Positions 24,729 through 33,424 of a stretch of 64,000 bases of DNA are shown here, one piece after another. The translations under genes were made by a program, and so were the position numbers. Under the pieces are notes generated by a model that was given only the letters and a program-made list of their open reading frames with translations, was not told the DNA's origin and ran no database searches. Every line of letters begins with the position of its first letter. Positions within the stretch are counted from its first letter, which is position 1. Origin of the DNA: CAYMZZ01 sp044463125 (GTDB lineage: Bacteria > Bacteroidota > Bacteroidia > Chitinophagales > Chitinophagaceae); contig JBIQMS010000009.1 of NCBI GenBank assembly GCA_044463125.1, positions 1 to 64,000 on the forward strand, given 5' to 3'.

Positions 24729-25450
24729 AAGCGCGAAGCTGCCCTGACCGGTAGGGCCGCCGCTGATTTTTGTTGCGTGATAGTATCCAGGTAAAGCATG
24801 CGGCTACCATTGCGCTGCCAGTCGAGCTGGGTAATGCTTACGGTGGCATAAATGTTTGCTCTTTGCATGAGCAGGGCATTCTCCGGATCGCCCTCCCCAC
24901 CCTCCTGGTGGAAACGCATTAGCGCCTCCCCGTTGGTGTTGGTCACTTCTTGCAGAAACTGGCCAAACCATCGCTCCCGTTCCAGTCTTTTCTGCTCATC
25001 ATAGAGCGTAACGGATGACCAGATATGCGCGCCGCCAGGGTCCATTTTTCGGTCGTGTAGGCGTTGTCCATCCCAGCGGAATTCATACAATTGTGGTTCC
25101 TGCCAGAGTATGAGGGTAAAGGGTTCGATGTCGTTTAAAGCAAAAGCTTCCAACTTACGCAAGGGATTGGCACTGGCCATGAGCTGTAGCAATACCAGGC
25201 CCCGGCTCATCCGATAGGCCGCCTGCGGTGTATGAGGTTGAAATGCACCATTGAGCAATACCGCAGCAGCCCCGGCATCCTGTGCCGCTATCCAGGTACC
25301 AAGCGACTGGCCATCGCGGGGGCAAAGCAATAGCCGTTGGTTCACTTCATGTATGGCAGGTGGCTCCGCCTTTTTACGACTCAACCTTTCATCGCGATTG
25401 CTATGGAGCCAGAATCCCTGCTCATGGGGTACATAAGTTACAGTGCACAT
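24725..25450 (-). CDS. NRDE-family protein (TANGO2-like)
   Basis: A 241-residue protein beginning MCTVTYVP, with Cys2 placed as in the Ntn-like NRDE family, whose nucleophilic residue is exposed after Met removal. The signature SNRDERLSRKKAEPP (about 17-31) gives the family its name; CPRDGQSLGTWIA and VLLNGAF follow. Such proteins are homologues of TANGO2. The role is uncertain; heme or lipid handling has been proposed for eukaryotic members. It is translationally coupled to the ATP-grasp gene downstream. A gap of about 160 bp upstream separates it from the serine hydrolase on the same strand. Family assignment is firm, function open. Confidence 0.85.
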   Translation of the reverse strand: MCTVTYVPHEQGFWLHSNRDERLSRKKAEPPAIHEVNQRLLLCPRDGQSLGTWIAAQDAGAAAVLLNGAFQPHTPQAAYRMSRGLVLLQLMASANPLRKLEAFALNDIEPFTLILWQEPQLYEFRWDGQRLHDRKMDPGGAHIWSSVTLYDEQKRLERERWFGQFLQEVTNTNGEALMRFHQEGGEGDPENALLMQRANIYATVSITQLDWQRNGSRMLYLDTITQQKSAAALPVRAASRL

Positions 25451-25612
25451 AGTGATCCAATAACATTAGGAATAAACAAGGTACGGAAAAATTTGGAGGG
25501 GGGATTGATGCTGGCGCGTACCAGCAATGATTTAGTGCAATTCGGTAATTTGGCAGAAGTTTCGATGGATCACTCTTATTTTTTATTTGGAAATTAGTCA
25601 GAGTCTGCCTTG

Positions 25613-27073
25613 CTACCTCTTATCCCATAACTCATTTCCCATATAGAGGCGTTTGGTCAGCAGGGCTTCATAGATATTGTTTACATTATCACCGTTCTGG
25701 AAGATCAGGTAGCCATTTTTTGATTGGGGAAACCATATGGCCAATGTACTGACACCCGGATCTTTACCTGTATGCAGCAGGGCTATTTCATTATTGCTGA
25801 AACCGGTCAAAATTTCCCAACCCAGCCCGAAATAACCATCACCCTTTAACCTGACCTGCTGCTTCATCATTTCCTGGTAGAGATCCGGGGAAAGGCCTGC
25901 TCCATTGACCACATATGCCAGAAACTTACCATAATCTTCCACCGTAGTTAAGAGGTTGGCCGCGGCATTGGCTTGATAGTATTTAACTGTTGCAATACTG
26001 TCACCCTTTTCGTTGTAGTTGCGGGCATAGCGCGTTTCATCAATGGCTTTATCCCAGTAAAAATGGGTATCGTTCATTTGAAGTGGACCAAAAAAGTATT
26101 CCCCGGCCAATTCCTCGATGCTCCTGCCCAGCTTTTTTTCAATCGCCCTCCGCAAGTATTCGAAGCCTTCGCCGGAATATTGATACTGCATGCCGGGATC
26201 AAATTGAAAGGCCAGCTTTTTTGTCTCGGTCATATACCGCCAATTGGGAAAGCCTGTTTGGTGTGACAGAACAATTCTGGGAGTAAGCTTCCGATGGCGC
26301 TTATCATGCTGTATATCGGGATCAATCCAGAATTTGTACAGCGGCTCATCCAGATCCAGCAATCCCGCATCTATAAGTTTAAGAACTGTCAGCGCAAATA
26401 CGGGTTTGGTTAATGAGGCAACCTTAAAAATGGTATTGTATGGAGCCGTTTGCTTTTTGTCGAGGGTTCCAAATACTTCTACTTTGGTCAACCTGCCTTT
26501 CTCGATAATACCCATCCCCAAAGCAGGAACCTTATTGTCCTTCAATAATTGCTCAATGCCCGACTCTGGGGTATTAGCAACAGTTGCCTGGTGATCAAAG
26601 CTCAACACTTCGCTCAATTTCCATTGGGCGCTATCCCGGAGCCAAACATGGGTAAACCGGGCAGTGCCGGTCCAAAGATCCGGCTTGCCCTTTTCGCGGA
26701 TAAAGAAATCATGAATGCCCTGCTGAATGGCCCCATACAGATTACCATCCTGGTAAAGTGGAAATACCTGCAGGCTGAACGGCTGTAGTTTACGAATCGG
26801 TTTCTTATCCGGATCTGCACAAATGTATTTCCGGGTATTGTCCAGGAATGCATCCCGGTCCTGAAAACCACCCTGATCATGATAGAACCGCAGGACTTTT
26901 GTCAGCCGGCTCTCCAGAAATGCCTGGTCGCATTGATTAAATCCGCGCTCGAAAAAGAGGCTGTCTAGGGTTTTGAGTTCAGTGAATAGTGCTGAATGAT
27001 TATCGATTTGCGCCTGCACACGGGAAGCATTCAACGAAACAATTAGAACAAGGAAGAAAAAAAATTTGAACAT
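25613..27073 (-). CDS. Exported serine hydrolase, class C beta-lactamase fold, with SnoaL/DUF4440-like N-domain
   Basis: A 486-residue exported protein. A signal peptide (about 1-22) is followed by an N-terminal domain of the NTF2/SnoaL type (about 28-160, ending with a typical WTGTARFTHVWL and W-K-L-S-E-V strand). The beta-lactamase/transpeptidase-like domain has the nucleophile in VASLTK (S220-x-x-K223), the second motif YSGEGFEYL (Tyr299) and HTGKDPG near the C-terminus in place of K-T-G. This set fits Bacteroidota esterase or D-amino-peptidase-like hydrolases rather than antibiotic-resistance enzymes. It acts in the periplasm; the substrate is unknown. It is monocistronic, with its own promoter region of about 100 bp. 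Confidence 0.87.
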   Translation of the reverse strand: MFKFFFFLVLIVSLNASRVQAQIDNHSALFTELKTLDSLFFERGFNQCDQAFLESRLTKVLRFYHDQGGFQDRDAFLDNTRKYICADPDKKPIRKLQPFSLQVFPLYQDGNLYGAIQQGIHDFFIREKGKPDLWTGTARFTHVWLRDSAQWKLSEVLSFDHQATVANTPESGIEQLLKDNKVPALGMGIIEKGRLTKVEVFGTLDKKQTAPYNTIFKVASLTKPVFALTVLKLIDAGLLDLDEPLYKFWIDPDIQHDKRHRKLTPRIVLSHQTGFPNWRYMTETKKLAFQFDPGMQYQYSGEGFEYLRRAIEKKLGRSIEELAGEYFFGPLQMNDTHFYWDKAIDETRYARNYNEKGDSIATVKYYQANAAANLLTTVEDYGKFLAYVVNGAGLSPDLYQEMMKQQVRLKGDGYFGLGWEILTGFSNNEIALLHTGKDPGVSTLAIWFPQSKNGYLIFQNGDNVNNIYEALLTKRLYMGNELWDKR

Positions 27074-27171
27074 GGATTGATTTTACCGGCAAATATTCAG
27101 CAGCCTCGAATACTACCAAAAAAAATAACCCGCCAATACCCCGACAGGTACCTGCCAATCGCGTAAATGGG

Positions 27172-27711
27172 TCAGAAAATATTGAAACTCAGACGAAAGA
27201 ATAATTTGCCCTTCCTGTCAATTTCTGCTGCATTCCGCAGAATAATAAACAGGTTCGACAATACTAAAAAGCACATTACGATCAACATAAAGGAGCTATT
27301 CAAAGAGAATCCGCTTTTCATGAAAGAAGCCAGCATAAAAAGCACAATGGCAACAATGGTCCAGATGATTTGAAGCGAAACGATCTGCCTGGTAAGCTCA
27401 TTGCGCTCTTTTTTTATAGCGGTTATGATGATGGGCACCACGATATTCAGAGGCGGAACAATGGTGAAAGGAAGGGAAGAAAAGTTGACGATCCTTACCA
27501 GGGCAAGATTCATCGCAGGTGTTGTTTCCGCATCTGTCGACAGATCAGATTCTTGCACCTTCAATGTACCGGCCAAAACCTTGCGGGTATATCCTTTGGG
27601 TTCCATGCCCGACTCAATCCGCTGAATAGTGCGCACCGAAATACCCGATTGCTCAGCCAGTTCTTCCTGGGTCAGGTTTTGCTTTTCGCGGATTTGCTTG
27701 AGTTTTGACAT
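27172..27711 (-). CDS. XRE-family HTH protein with C-terminal membrane helices
   Basis: A 179-residue protein (start at 27711, MSKLKQIREKQNLTQ). The helix-turn-helix spans about 3-55 (LTQEELAEQSGISVRTIQRI). A linker of about 25 residues is followed by three predicted helices at about 75-100, 108-130 and 135-155, with the pattern of DUF4870-like membrane regulators (NIVVPIIITAIKKER). Such proteins are common in Bacteroidota and are thought to be membrane-tethered regulators. No toxin gene is adjacent, so it is not read as an antitoxin. An upstream ATG at 27744 is possible but adds residues outside the domain. It is the last gene before a 1.2 kb gene-poor stretch. Confidence 0.82.
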   Translation of the reverse strand: MSKLKQIREKQNLTQEELAEQSGISVRTIQRIESGMEPKGYTRKVLAGTLKVQESDLSTDAETTPAMNLALVRIVNFSSLPFTIVPPLNIVVPIIITAIKKERNELTRQIVSLQIIWTIVAIVLFMLASFMKSGFSLNSSFMLIVMCFLVLSNLFIILRNAAEIDRKGKLFFRLSFNIF

Positions 27712-28390
27712 GGTGGATCGATAGCCTAAAATGTCTTGCTGCATTTGGGGATTGCATTCTTACGAAGTTATGAAAGATGGGGGCAAACTTAGGAGAATGA
27801 CACGAGCTAATATTGGAAAAAGATACATCACGCTTCTAAAGGGAAAACACCAAGTCCACCGTTCCAGAACAAATAAAATGATCGAATCATCCAGCTCTTC
27901 CTCATTACACAAAATGTGATTCTACATGGCTGCTTTAAAAAAGAGTGAATAGCCATATGATAGATGGTAAGAATGAATATCTCTGGTTCCAGAGCGCTTT
28001 CTAGATCGATATTCTCAGCAATACTCGAAAAAATACAGTAATATAAAAATGTGAACTTCCATTAGACTCAGATATTTCGTAACGCTTAAAATATTCAATT
28101 GCTAATTCGCGCAACACAAATGAAATATTGAATTAATTTACCGCAAAAAGCTCGTACGAATATCGCTCGAAAAATCCATGTCCTACCCTACCTTCTCCAT
28201 AGAAGAAATTGCTACAAAAGTTGAGGGTAATTTTAAATAATAATTTCCCCAAATTTTGAGAAAATATTTGAGTAAGTCCTGAAATTCAGTCCAATAAAGG
28301 AATATAAAGTAAATCCAGGTTCTTATCCACACTCTGTTAATATAAGGTGGTTGGAAAATAGGCTAGCAAAAAATATTTTCGTACAAGACA

Positions 28391-28420
28391 ACGAAAAGAA
28401 AAGGCGCAACCCAATGCGCC
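28391..28420 (-). terminator. Rho-independent terminator-like hairpin (leftward)
   Basis: GGCGCA at 28403-28408 pairs with TGCGCC at 28415-28420 around a six-base loop. Read on the minus strand the stem is followed by TTTTCTTTTCG. Nothing coding lies just upstream on the minus strand until the broken gene at 28957, so it could end that transcript or a small RNA. Confidence 0.55.
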
Positions 28421-28512
28421 CCCTAAGTAGAATTTCTGTTCGTCTGTGAAACTTCGTCGTGGCCATTAGGCAATAATAGGTCCAAACTTGAGTCGGCCAC
28501 TTTTAAGTTCAA

Positions 28513-28542
28513 GCCTCGCAGTTCCCGCTGCGGGGCTTTTTT
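28513..28542 (+). terminator. Rho-independent terminator (rightward)
   Basis: GCCTCGCAG (28513-28521) pairs with CTGCGGGGC (28528-28536) with one wobble pair and a six-base loop, followed by TTTTTT. No rightward protein gene precedes it, which raises the possibility of a small rightward RNA between about 28400 and 28540. Confidence 0.65.
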
Positions 28543-28600
28543 ATATCATTTTGATACTTACAACGAATTTAGTATTCGTTACTGAATTATTATACTACCA

Positions 28601-28777
28601 ATGAACAAAAGTATCCACATTTTGGCTGACACCTTAATAACTTTGAATTGCTTTTCCAAAAATGTAACAGTAATGCACAAATGTGAATTGTTTGATAACC
28701 ACATTTTAATGTATAGCGTAGTTCATGCGGGCACCGGAGAAAAGTTTGTACAAGAATTAAGGTACAGCAAAATTTGA
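28601..28777 (+). CDS. Possible 58-residue protein
   Basis: An ATG-to-TGA frame of 58 codons in the gene-poor stretch, with mixed composition and a C-terminal half reading VVHAGTGEKFVQELRYSKI. No domain, signal peptide or membrane segment is recognised. There is no clear promoter. It may be a small gene, a remnant or chance. Reported only because it is the best frame in 1.2 kb. Confidence 0.2.
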   Translation: MNKSIHILADTLITLNCFSKNVTVMHKCELFDNHILMYSVVHAGTGEKFVQELRYSKI

Positions 28778-28956
28778 AAGCAAATCACAACACCTTAAAA
28801 GTTGTTTGGATTCTTTGGCGGTTGTATGAGAGCTATGCAACATCAACCTTTGAAATTAATAAATATGCCAAAAAGCGCAACTCCATTTGATCTGCTCTCA
28901 ATATAGCCTGTCTAACAAATCTTTAATTTCTGGTTGGCGTGAGTTGGTTTCACTCC

Positions 28957-29229
28957 TCACCTTCTCCACCTTCTCAAATATAACCAGGCAAAGGCAGGCA
29001 TCGCCAAGAGTTGAAATGCAAATTTAATAACTGTCAGGAACAAGTCGATTTGTTGGCCATCGGTCATTGTAAGCAATTGTGGCCCCAGTGGTCCTTGCGA
29101 AAAAATAACAATGGTCACAAAATTCCAACGTAAATGAAGTCAAATGAGCAAGTACAATGGTTTTGTACTATAGAATGCGTAAGGGAATAACAGTTCTGCT
29201 ACGAATGTTAATATGCATGCCTCCAGCAT
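28957..29229 (-). pseudogene. Small membrane protein gene interrupted by an in-frame TGA
   Basis: On the minus strand an ATG at 29229, one base after the stop of the beta-propeller gene, opens a frame of 90 codons that is continuous except for one TGA at codon 30. Before it the translation reads MLEACILTFVAELLFPYAFY and onward to PLYLLI; after it LHLRWNFVTIVIFSQGPLGP leads to a second helix and a basic end, LYLRRWRR. With a Trp codon (TGG) in place of TGA the protein would be a normal three-helix membrane protein. The long open stretch after the stop argues that the loss is recent or that the base is a sequencing error. Function unknown. Its position suggests an operon with the upstream gene. 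Confidence 0.6.
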
Positions 29230-29230
29230 T

Positions 29231-30103
29231 CTACAAAGGCAATCGCTCATACTGCTCGCCCTCTAAACTCATGGCGTATATATTCCAGTATTTTCCATTA
29301 TCCTGCACTTGAAAAAATATCTTGCCTGCTTTGGCAGCGTAAACCGGCCATTCTGCATGTGCGGTATCATGGGTTAGCCGCTTTAGTCCTGTGCCATCCA
29401 CATTTACACGGTAAATATTGGCAAACTTATCGTTGGCTGCTTTTCCCTGAAAGAGAATAATCTTATTAGATGCCCAGGTAGGGTATTCACCAAAATCTGT
29501 CAACTGCCGCAGTGGTTTCCCCTCGGTATTCATGACCCAGATTCCCTTCTCTGTTCTTTCCGGAATCTTTATATGTCGATAGGCTATTAGTTTCCCGTCG
29601 GGAGAATTCTCTGGACCATAATCGAAACCGCCACTGGTTAGCTTTTCTGTTTTATCTGAAATGAATGAATATCGATATATACTGATCTGGGGGAAATCAC
29701 CCGCTCCAAAGTAAATTTGATTTCCATCGGCTGACCAGGAAGGTGTTTGCATCCCTTTTATGTCAAGTTTTTCAAACAGGTTGATCGTTTTCCTTTTGGT
29801 AAGGTCGTAAATCTTGAAACGCTCTAATGTATCAACATAAAGCAGCTTTTTTCCGTTGGGTGATAATTTCGGCGTTAAGGCGATATCATCGATCAATATT
29901 GTTGCGTGATGCGTTTGCAAATCATAACAATACACTTTTATATCCGCAAATCCCTCCTTATACTTTGAATAAATGATTTGACTTCCGTCAAGTGTTGGGG
30001 ATGGCCATTGAAAATGATGCTGTGCAACCGCAAAACAGGGTAATAATATTACCGTAATTATCAATAAAGCGATAGACTTGTTTATTTGTTTGGGATTTGA
30101 CAT
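29231..30103 (-). CDS. Exported TolB/PD40-type beta-propeller protein
   Basis: A 290-residue exported protein (start at 30103, MSNPKQINKSIALLIITVIL, signal to about 28). Repeats of the PD40/TolB type follow: PTLDGSQIIYSKY, PKLSPNGKKLLYVD, PSWSADGNQIYFGAG, PENSPDGKLIAYRH, and a final P-V-Y-A-A-K-A-G-K-I-F-F. Each has the P-x-(W/F)-S-P-D-G-x-x-I core, giving about six blades. Such propellers bind proteins or ligands in the periplasm and are often attached to other domains; here the propeller is alone. The frame is open upstream, but the signal peptide fixes the start. A broken small membrane gene follows after one base. Confidence 0.83.
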   Translation of the reverse strand: MSNPKQINKSIALLIITVILLPCFAVAQHHFQWPSPTLDGSQIIYSKYKEGFADIKVYCYDLQTHHATILIDDIALTPKLSPNGKKLLYVDTLERFKIYDLTKRKTINLFEKLDIKGMQTPSWSADGNQIYFGAGDFPQISIYRYSFISDKTEKLTSGGFDYGPENSPDGKLIAYRHIKIPERTEKGIWVMNTEGKPLRQLTDFGEYPTWASNKIILFQGKAANDKFANIYRVNVDGTGLKRLTHDTAHAEWPVYAAKAGKIFFQVQDNGKYWNIYAMSLEGEQYERLPL

Positions 30104-30285
30104 TTGGTCAATAGTATTAAAGGTGAAGGAAACAACACAAGATGAGCATGATAACCAGAGGTTAGGAGGTGTATTGCTCATCATCGCAGATTTCGCACTC
30201 CCCAAATCTAATGCGAACCTATTCAGGAGCATACTATTCCGTCAACCATTTAAACCTCCTGTCAAATTGAAAAGGCAGCAGAAAA

Positions 30286-30897
30286 CTACTTCCTGGTTGG
30301 CAGGTATCGTTTGAATTGCTCCAGCAGTACTTCATACTTGATCTTAGAAGCCGGAGAGGTGGAGTTCAGGATTACACATTCTATAATACGGCCCCTAAAC
30401 GCTATTGTAAACTTTTCTTCTGCCTTCATTTTACCAATTGCGGTCGTCTGTATTTCTTTCTGTTCCAGGTATCGCAGAAATGATCGGGCGGTGCTGTGAA
30501 CGGCCGAATAGCCCGGCAACAAAATTCTTTCCAGTTCAGGGTGTGTATCCAGTATACCGACAATATCATGAAAGCTTATGATCTGGATATCTGTGTCCAG
30601 TGCACTCGTGCCCTTCCTGTTTATTTCGTAACCTAAATTCTGTACACCCACTTCCAACTTCAGCATGATGGCATACCTTTCCTCCACGGCCTGTTGATCT
30701 TCACCTTTGCCCGAAAGCAATACTGTTCCAGCGAGGTTTGCCAGGATTTTCCAGAACCGGTTGCGCCGGTTGGGATAGTAAAATGGATAGGCCCATTTGC
30801 TGGAATGGGGGGGGAAACTGCCCAGGATCAGGGTCCGCATGGGAGTTAGGTCCCTGTACCAGGGTGGATGAATTTCTTTGGTCCAAATCTCTGACAA
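30286..30897 (-). CDS. Uracil-DNA-glycosylase-fold protein (MUG/deoxyinosine glycosylase-like)
   Basis: A 203-residue protein of the UDG superfamily. The first motif is LILGSFPP (about 23-30), close to the G-x-x-P-x-x of the mismatch-specific and deoxyinosine glycosylases, followed by the characteristic YYPNRRNRFWKIL. The C-terminal motif is NSTSPAS (about 177-183), where the family has N-(S/T)-x-S. By family it excises a deaminated or mismatched base from DNA in base-excision repair. The length fits small family 6-type glycosylases. It stands alone on the minus strand between the propeller gene and an unknown exported protein. Substrate preference is not readable. Confidence 0.75.
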   Translation of the reverse strand: MSEIWTKEIHPPWYRDLTPMRTLILGSFPPHSSKWAYPFYYPNRRNRFWKILANLAGTVLLSGKGEDQQAVEERYAIMLKLEVGVQNLGYEINRKGTSALDTDIQIISFHDIVGILDTHPELERILLPGYSAVHSTARSFLRYLEQKEIQTTAIGKMKAEEKFTIAFRGRIIECVILNSTSPASKIKYEVLLEQFKRYLPTRK

Positions 30898-30943
30898 AGC
30901 CTTGATTAATATTAATTGCTTAAGTGCGCTCTACAACCAGTAA

Positions 30944-31732
30944 TTATTTTTTTTCAATCCCTGATTTCACAGGTTCTTCTCTGCCTGTGCAACCTTCCCA
31001 CCATACAAACTTCATATCTTCATTTAAGGCATATGCATAGGATGTTCGCTGACCCTCATGGGTGTTGTTAATTCGAATCACGAAACATTTTTTTCCATTT
31101 TCCTCCCATTCTCTTTCCAACTCAATCTCATCCCTTTCAAAGTTCACATCACTGGAAAGCCTTACTCTTTTTACATTGGATCGGAACAAGTCCTTTGCAT
31201 AAATCAGCTTCGCAACATAGGCATGCCGGTCATTGTACAATAAGTCAATGCTGTCTTTTCGCCTGCGGTAAACCTCCTCTTCCATTCTACCCATCATTCT
31301 ATCAACTCCCCACTGATAATATTCTGCGGGTTTGGAAATTGTATCGCTTATCTGGTATAAAGAGTCATTTCGATAAACAAACTGCGTTTCTTGCAAATAC
31401 ACCATAAATATTCTACCGTCGGAGGATATTGATTTTGGAAAGAACTGCCTGCCGTAACCTGGTTTACTTTGAAATTCCCGGAACTCCTTTAACGTATAAC
31501 CCCACTCTACTCCTGGGGTCCAGATTTTTATAGTATCACCAAAGTCACCTCTCGCAAAAAGCATTGAGTCGCAATTATAGTGAATCCTAAATCCAGTGGA
31601 AGGTTCAATAGCATTTAATGGAATCCTGTTTTCCGAAAAATATTTCCAGGAACTTCCAAAATTATTTTCATCTTGCGCCAATACAGGAACAGCAATTACA
31701 AGGCAAAAAACAAGTCTTGTTATTGTTCTCAT
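30944..31732 (-). CDS. Exported protein of unknown function
   Basis: A 262-residue protein. The start at 31732 is chosen because it begins a signal peptide (MRTITRLVFCLVIAVPVLAQ). The mature part is mixed alpha/beta with many charged residues and the recurring pattern R-x-Y-(W/F), for example SWKYFSENRIPLN, WGYTLKEFREF and YAYALNEDMKFVWWEG near the C-terminus. I do not recognise a domain or motif. It is monocistronic on the minus strand. A region of about 190 bp separates it from the divergent AraC-family gene and must carry both promoters. Periplasmic or outer-membrane-associated location is inferred from the signal peptide alone. Confidence 0.7.
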   Translation of the reverse strand: MRTITRLVFCLVIAVPVLAQDENNFGSSWKYFSENRIPLNAIEPSTGFRIHYNCDSMLFARGDFGDTIKIWTPGVEWGYTLKEFREFQSKPGYGRQFFPKSISSDGRIFMVYLQETQFVYRNDSLYQISDTISKPAEYYQWGVDRMMGRMEEEVYRRRKDSIDLLYNDRHAYVAKLIYAKDLFRSNVKRVRLSSDVNFERDEIELEREWEENGKKCFVIRINNTHEGQRTSYAYALNEDMKFVWWEGCTGREEPVKSGIEKK

Positions 31733-31919
31733 GAGAAGATTATTTTTTATGCTTACCAAATCACCAACGGCCAATATTCTTTTTCAATATTCACAGAAAA
31801 TTACTGTCTTTTACCCTATGATGATCGTCGTATGATCAATGGCGCCTAAATGAGGCCGGAAAAACTGGTAATATTTAACATTCCACCGTCACTTCCTCAA
31901 GCCTTTGTACCTTTACCCC

Positions 31920-32309
31920 ATGCAAAGTACCAATACCAGCAGCTCCCTGCGGCAGCAGGAAATTGTGCAGGAATATCTCGCCGAACTGGATAAGCATATC
32001 GAAAGCCTGCGACGTGGTGAGGCCGACCGGGCACTGGAAATCCGCGATTTTGCGGCCCTGCTGCATATTCATCCTGTGCATCTGAGTCATACCATCAAGG
32101 AGGTAACAGGTCAATCCACCTGCGATCTGTTTGAAGAGCGACTGGTAGCTTTGGCAAAGGAGATGCTGCTGCAAACCAGGATGCCTATCGCCGAAATTGC
32201 AAGACAACTTACCTACGACCCCTCCAATTTCACCAAGTTCTTCAAACATTTTACCGGTACCACGCCAAAAAAATTTCGCGAGAGCCAGGCAACCGGCACA
32301 AAATCTTAA
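31920..32309 (+). CDS. AraC-family helix-turn-helix regulator (DNA-binding domain only)
   Basis: A 129-residue protein made almost wholly of an AraC/XylS-type double helix-turn-helix. Motifs are LEIRDFAALLHIHPVHLSHT (first helix-turn-helix), LVALAKEMLLQTRMPIAEIA and the signature PSNFTKFFKHFTGTTPKKFR. No ligand-binding domain precedes it, so activity may depend on partner proteins or expression level. The start at 31920 follows a TACCTTTA box by 4 bp. The SDR gene begins 84 bp downstream on the same strand and is a likely target. A longer start (TTG at 31905) is open but lies in the promoter-like box. Confidence 0.85.
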   Translation: MQSTNTSSSLRQQEIVQEYLAELDKHIESLRRGEADRALEIRDFAALLHIHPVHLSHTIKEVTGQSTCDLFEERLVALAKEMLLQTRMPIAEIARQLTYDPSNFTKFFKHFTGTTPKKFRESQATGTKS

Positions 32310-32393
32310 GCTCTCACCATTTTTTCTTAAAGGCTCACCATTCGCCTTGTTTTGTTCACGACATCTTTGCAACTCATTCAAAAAACACAATGC

Positions 32394-33155
32394 ATGTCGA
32401 ATAACAAAATCGCGCTTATCACAGGGGGAAGCCGCGGCCTGGGCAAAAGCATGGCGCTGGCGCTGGCAAAAAATGGAACAGACCTGATTATTACTTACCG
32501 CAAAGGGAATGCAGAAGCGACCGAAACCGTCCGGGAACTGGAAGCACTGGGCCGAAAAGCGGTGGCCATTCAACTCAACCTGAGTGAACCAAACACTGTC
32601 GATAAATTTATCGTTGAACTGCAGAGTATCCTGAAAGAAAATTGGAACAATCAAAAGTTCGATATCCTGGTCAACAATGCCGGCATGGGAGCTACGGTTC
32701 CTTTTGAAGAAGTAACAGAAAAGCTTTTTGATGAATTCATACATGTACATTTCAAGGGTGTTTATTTCCTTACACAGAAATGTTTGCCTTTACTAAACGC
32801 CGGAGGGCGGATACTCAATATCTCTACCGGCACCACGCGATTTGCCAATCCCGGCTATTCGGTTTATGCATCCATGAAAGGGGCTGTGGAAACGCTGACC
32901 AAATACCTGGCGAAGGAATTGGGACCCAAAGGCATTACCGCCAACGTGCTGGCTCCCGGGCCTGTAGAGACCGATTTCAACAATGCCGCCATTCGCAGCA
33001 ATCCTGCTTTGAAAGAGCGGCTAAGCAGCCTCTCTCCACTGAGTCGGGTAGGTGTCGCCGACGATATCGGTCCTGTAGTTGCATTTCTTTGCTCGCCTGA
33101 AGCGGGTTGGATCAATGGGCAGAGGCTGGAAGTGAGTGGAGGAATACTTGTTTAG
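32394..33155 (+). CDS. Short-chain dehydrogenase/reductase (SDR family)
   Basis: A 253-residue NAD(P)-dependent oxidoreductase. The cofactor motif ITGGSRGLGKS (T-G-x-x-x-G-x-G) is at about 8-18; the Arg after the first Gly pair hints at NADP. NNAG is at about 95, the catalytic Ser in NISTG, and Y-x-x-x-K in VYASMKGAVE (about 163-167). The C-terminus GWINGQRLEVSGG is typical of 3-ketoacyl-ACP-reductase-like SDRs. The start at 32394 begins the fold; the upstream extension is not conserved. It follows the AraC-type regulator on the same strand, a common arrangement for a stress- or metabolite-controlled SDR. Substrate unknown. Confidence 0.9.
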   Translation: MSNNKIALITGGSRGLGKSMALALAKNGTDLIITYRKGNAEATETVRELEALGRKAVAIQLNLSEPNTVDKFIVELQSILKENWNNQKFDILVNNAGMGATVPFEEVTEKLFDEFIHVHFKGVYFLTQKCLPLLNAGGRILNISTGTTRFANPGYSVYASMKGAVETLTKYLAKELGPKGITANVLAPGPVETDFNNAAIRSNPALKERLSSLSPLSRVGVADDIGPVVAFLCSPEAGWINGQRLEVSGGILV

Positions 33156-33249
33156 GGTTGAGAGTTTATGGTTTAAGGATTTGAGGTGACTTCTGAGCAA
33201 GGTTGTCGGCCCTTTTTCAGGAAGCGCTTCAATACGGGATTTGTTGTTA

Positions 33250-33280
33250 CACCTGTAAGGTCTTAAAGACCTTACAGGTG
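33250..33280. repeat. 31-bp perfect palindrome, 15-bp arms
   Basis: CACCTGTAAGGTCTT (33250-33264) and its exact reverse complement (33266-33280) surround a single A; one further flanking pair also matches. It lies between the SDR gene and the ICE end, in a gap that also holds GTTTAAGG units. Dispersed palindromes of this kind are familiar in Bacteroidota; a terminator role is possible but there is no T-run. Confidence 0.85.
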
Positions 33281-33345
33281 TGGAAGCAGGTGTATGCCGT
33301 TGAGGAATTTCGAGCTTAAGCCCTAAACCTTAAACTCTAAACAAA

Positions 33346-33375
33346 AAACCCAAAGGCAATGCCTTTGGGTTTTTA
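33346..33375 (-). terminator. Bidirectional Rho-independent terminator next to the tRNA 3' end
   Basis: AACCCAAAGGC pairs with GCCTTTGGGTT around a two-base loop, followed by TTTTTTG on the minus strand and TTTTTAT on the plus strand. It lies one base beyond the tRNA-Ala fragment's CCA and would have ended the original leftward tRNA transcript. Confidence 0.88.

Positions 33376-33424
<49 letters not shown>

Larger units (their letters stand above)
27712..28956. other. Gene-poor AT-rich stretch
   Basis: About 1.25 kb with no convincing protein gene. It is clearly richer in A and T than the flanks. It holds two terminator-like hairpins facing opposite ways (28391-28420 and 28513-28542), paired GTGGCC/GGCCAC blocks between them, and one 58-codon frame (28601-28777). 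No insertion-sequence ends, transposase remains or rRNA/tRNA were recognised. It may be the scar of a lost element or contain an RNA gene. Confidence 0.6.

Noticed and set aside
27172..27711. Antitoxin of a toxin-antitoxin pair
   Set aside because: The HTH protein has membrane helices and no adjacent toxin-like gene.
31875..32750. 291-codon minus-strand frame over the AraC and SDR genes
   Set aside because: Antisense to two genes with clear motifs; Cys/His/Phe-rich shadow translation.
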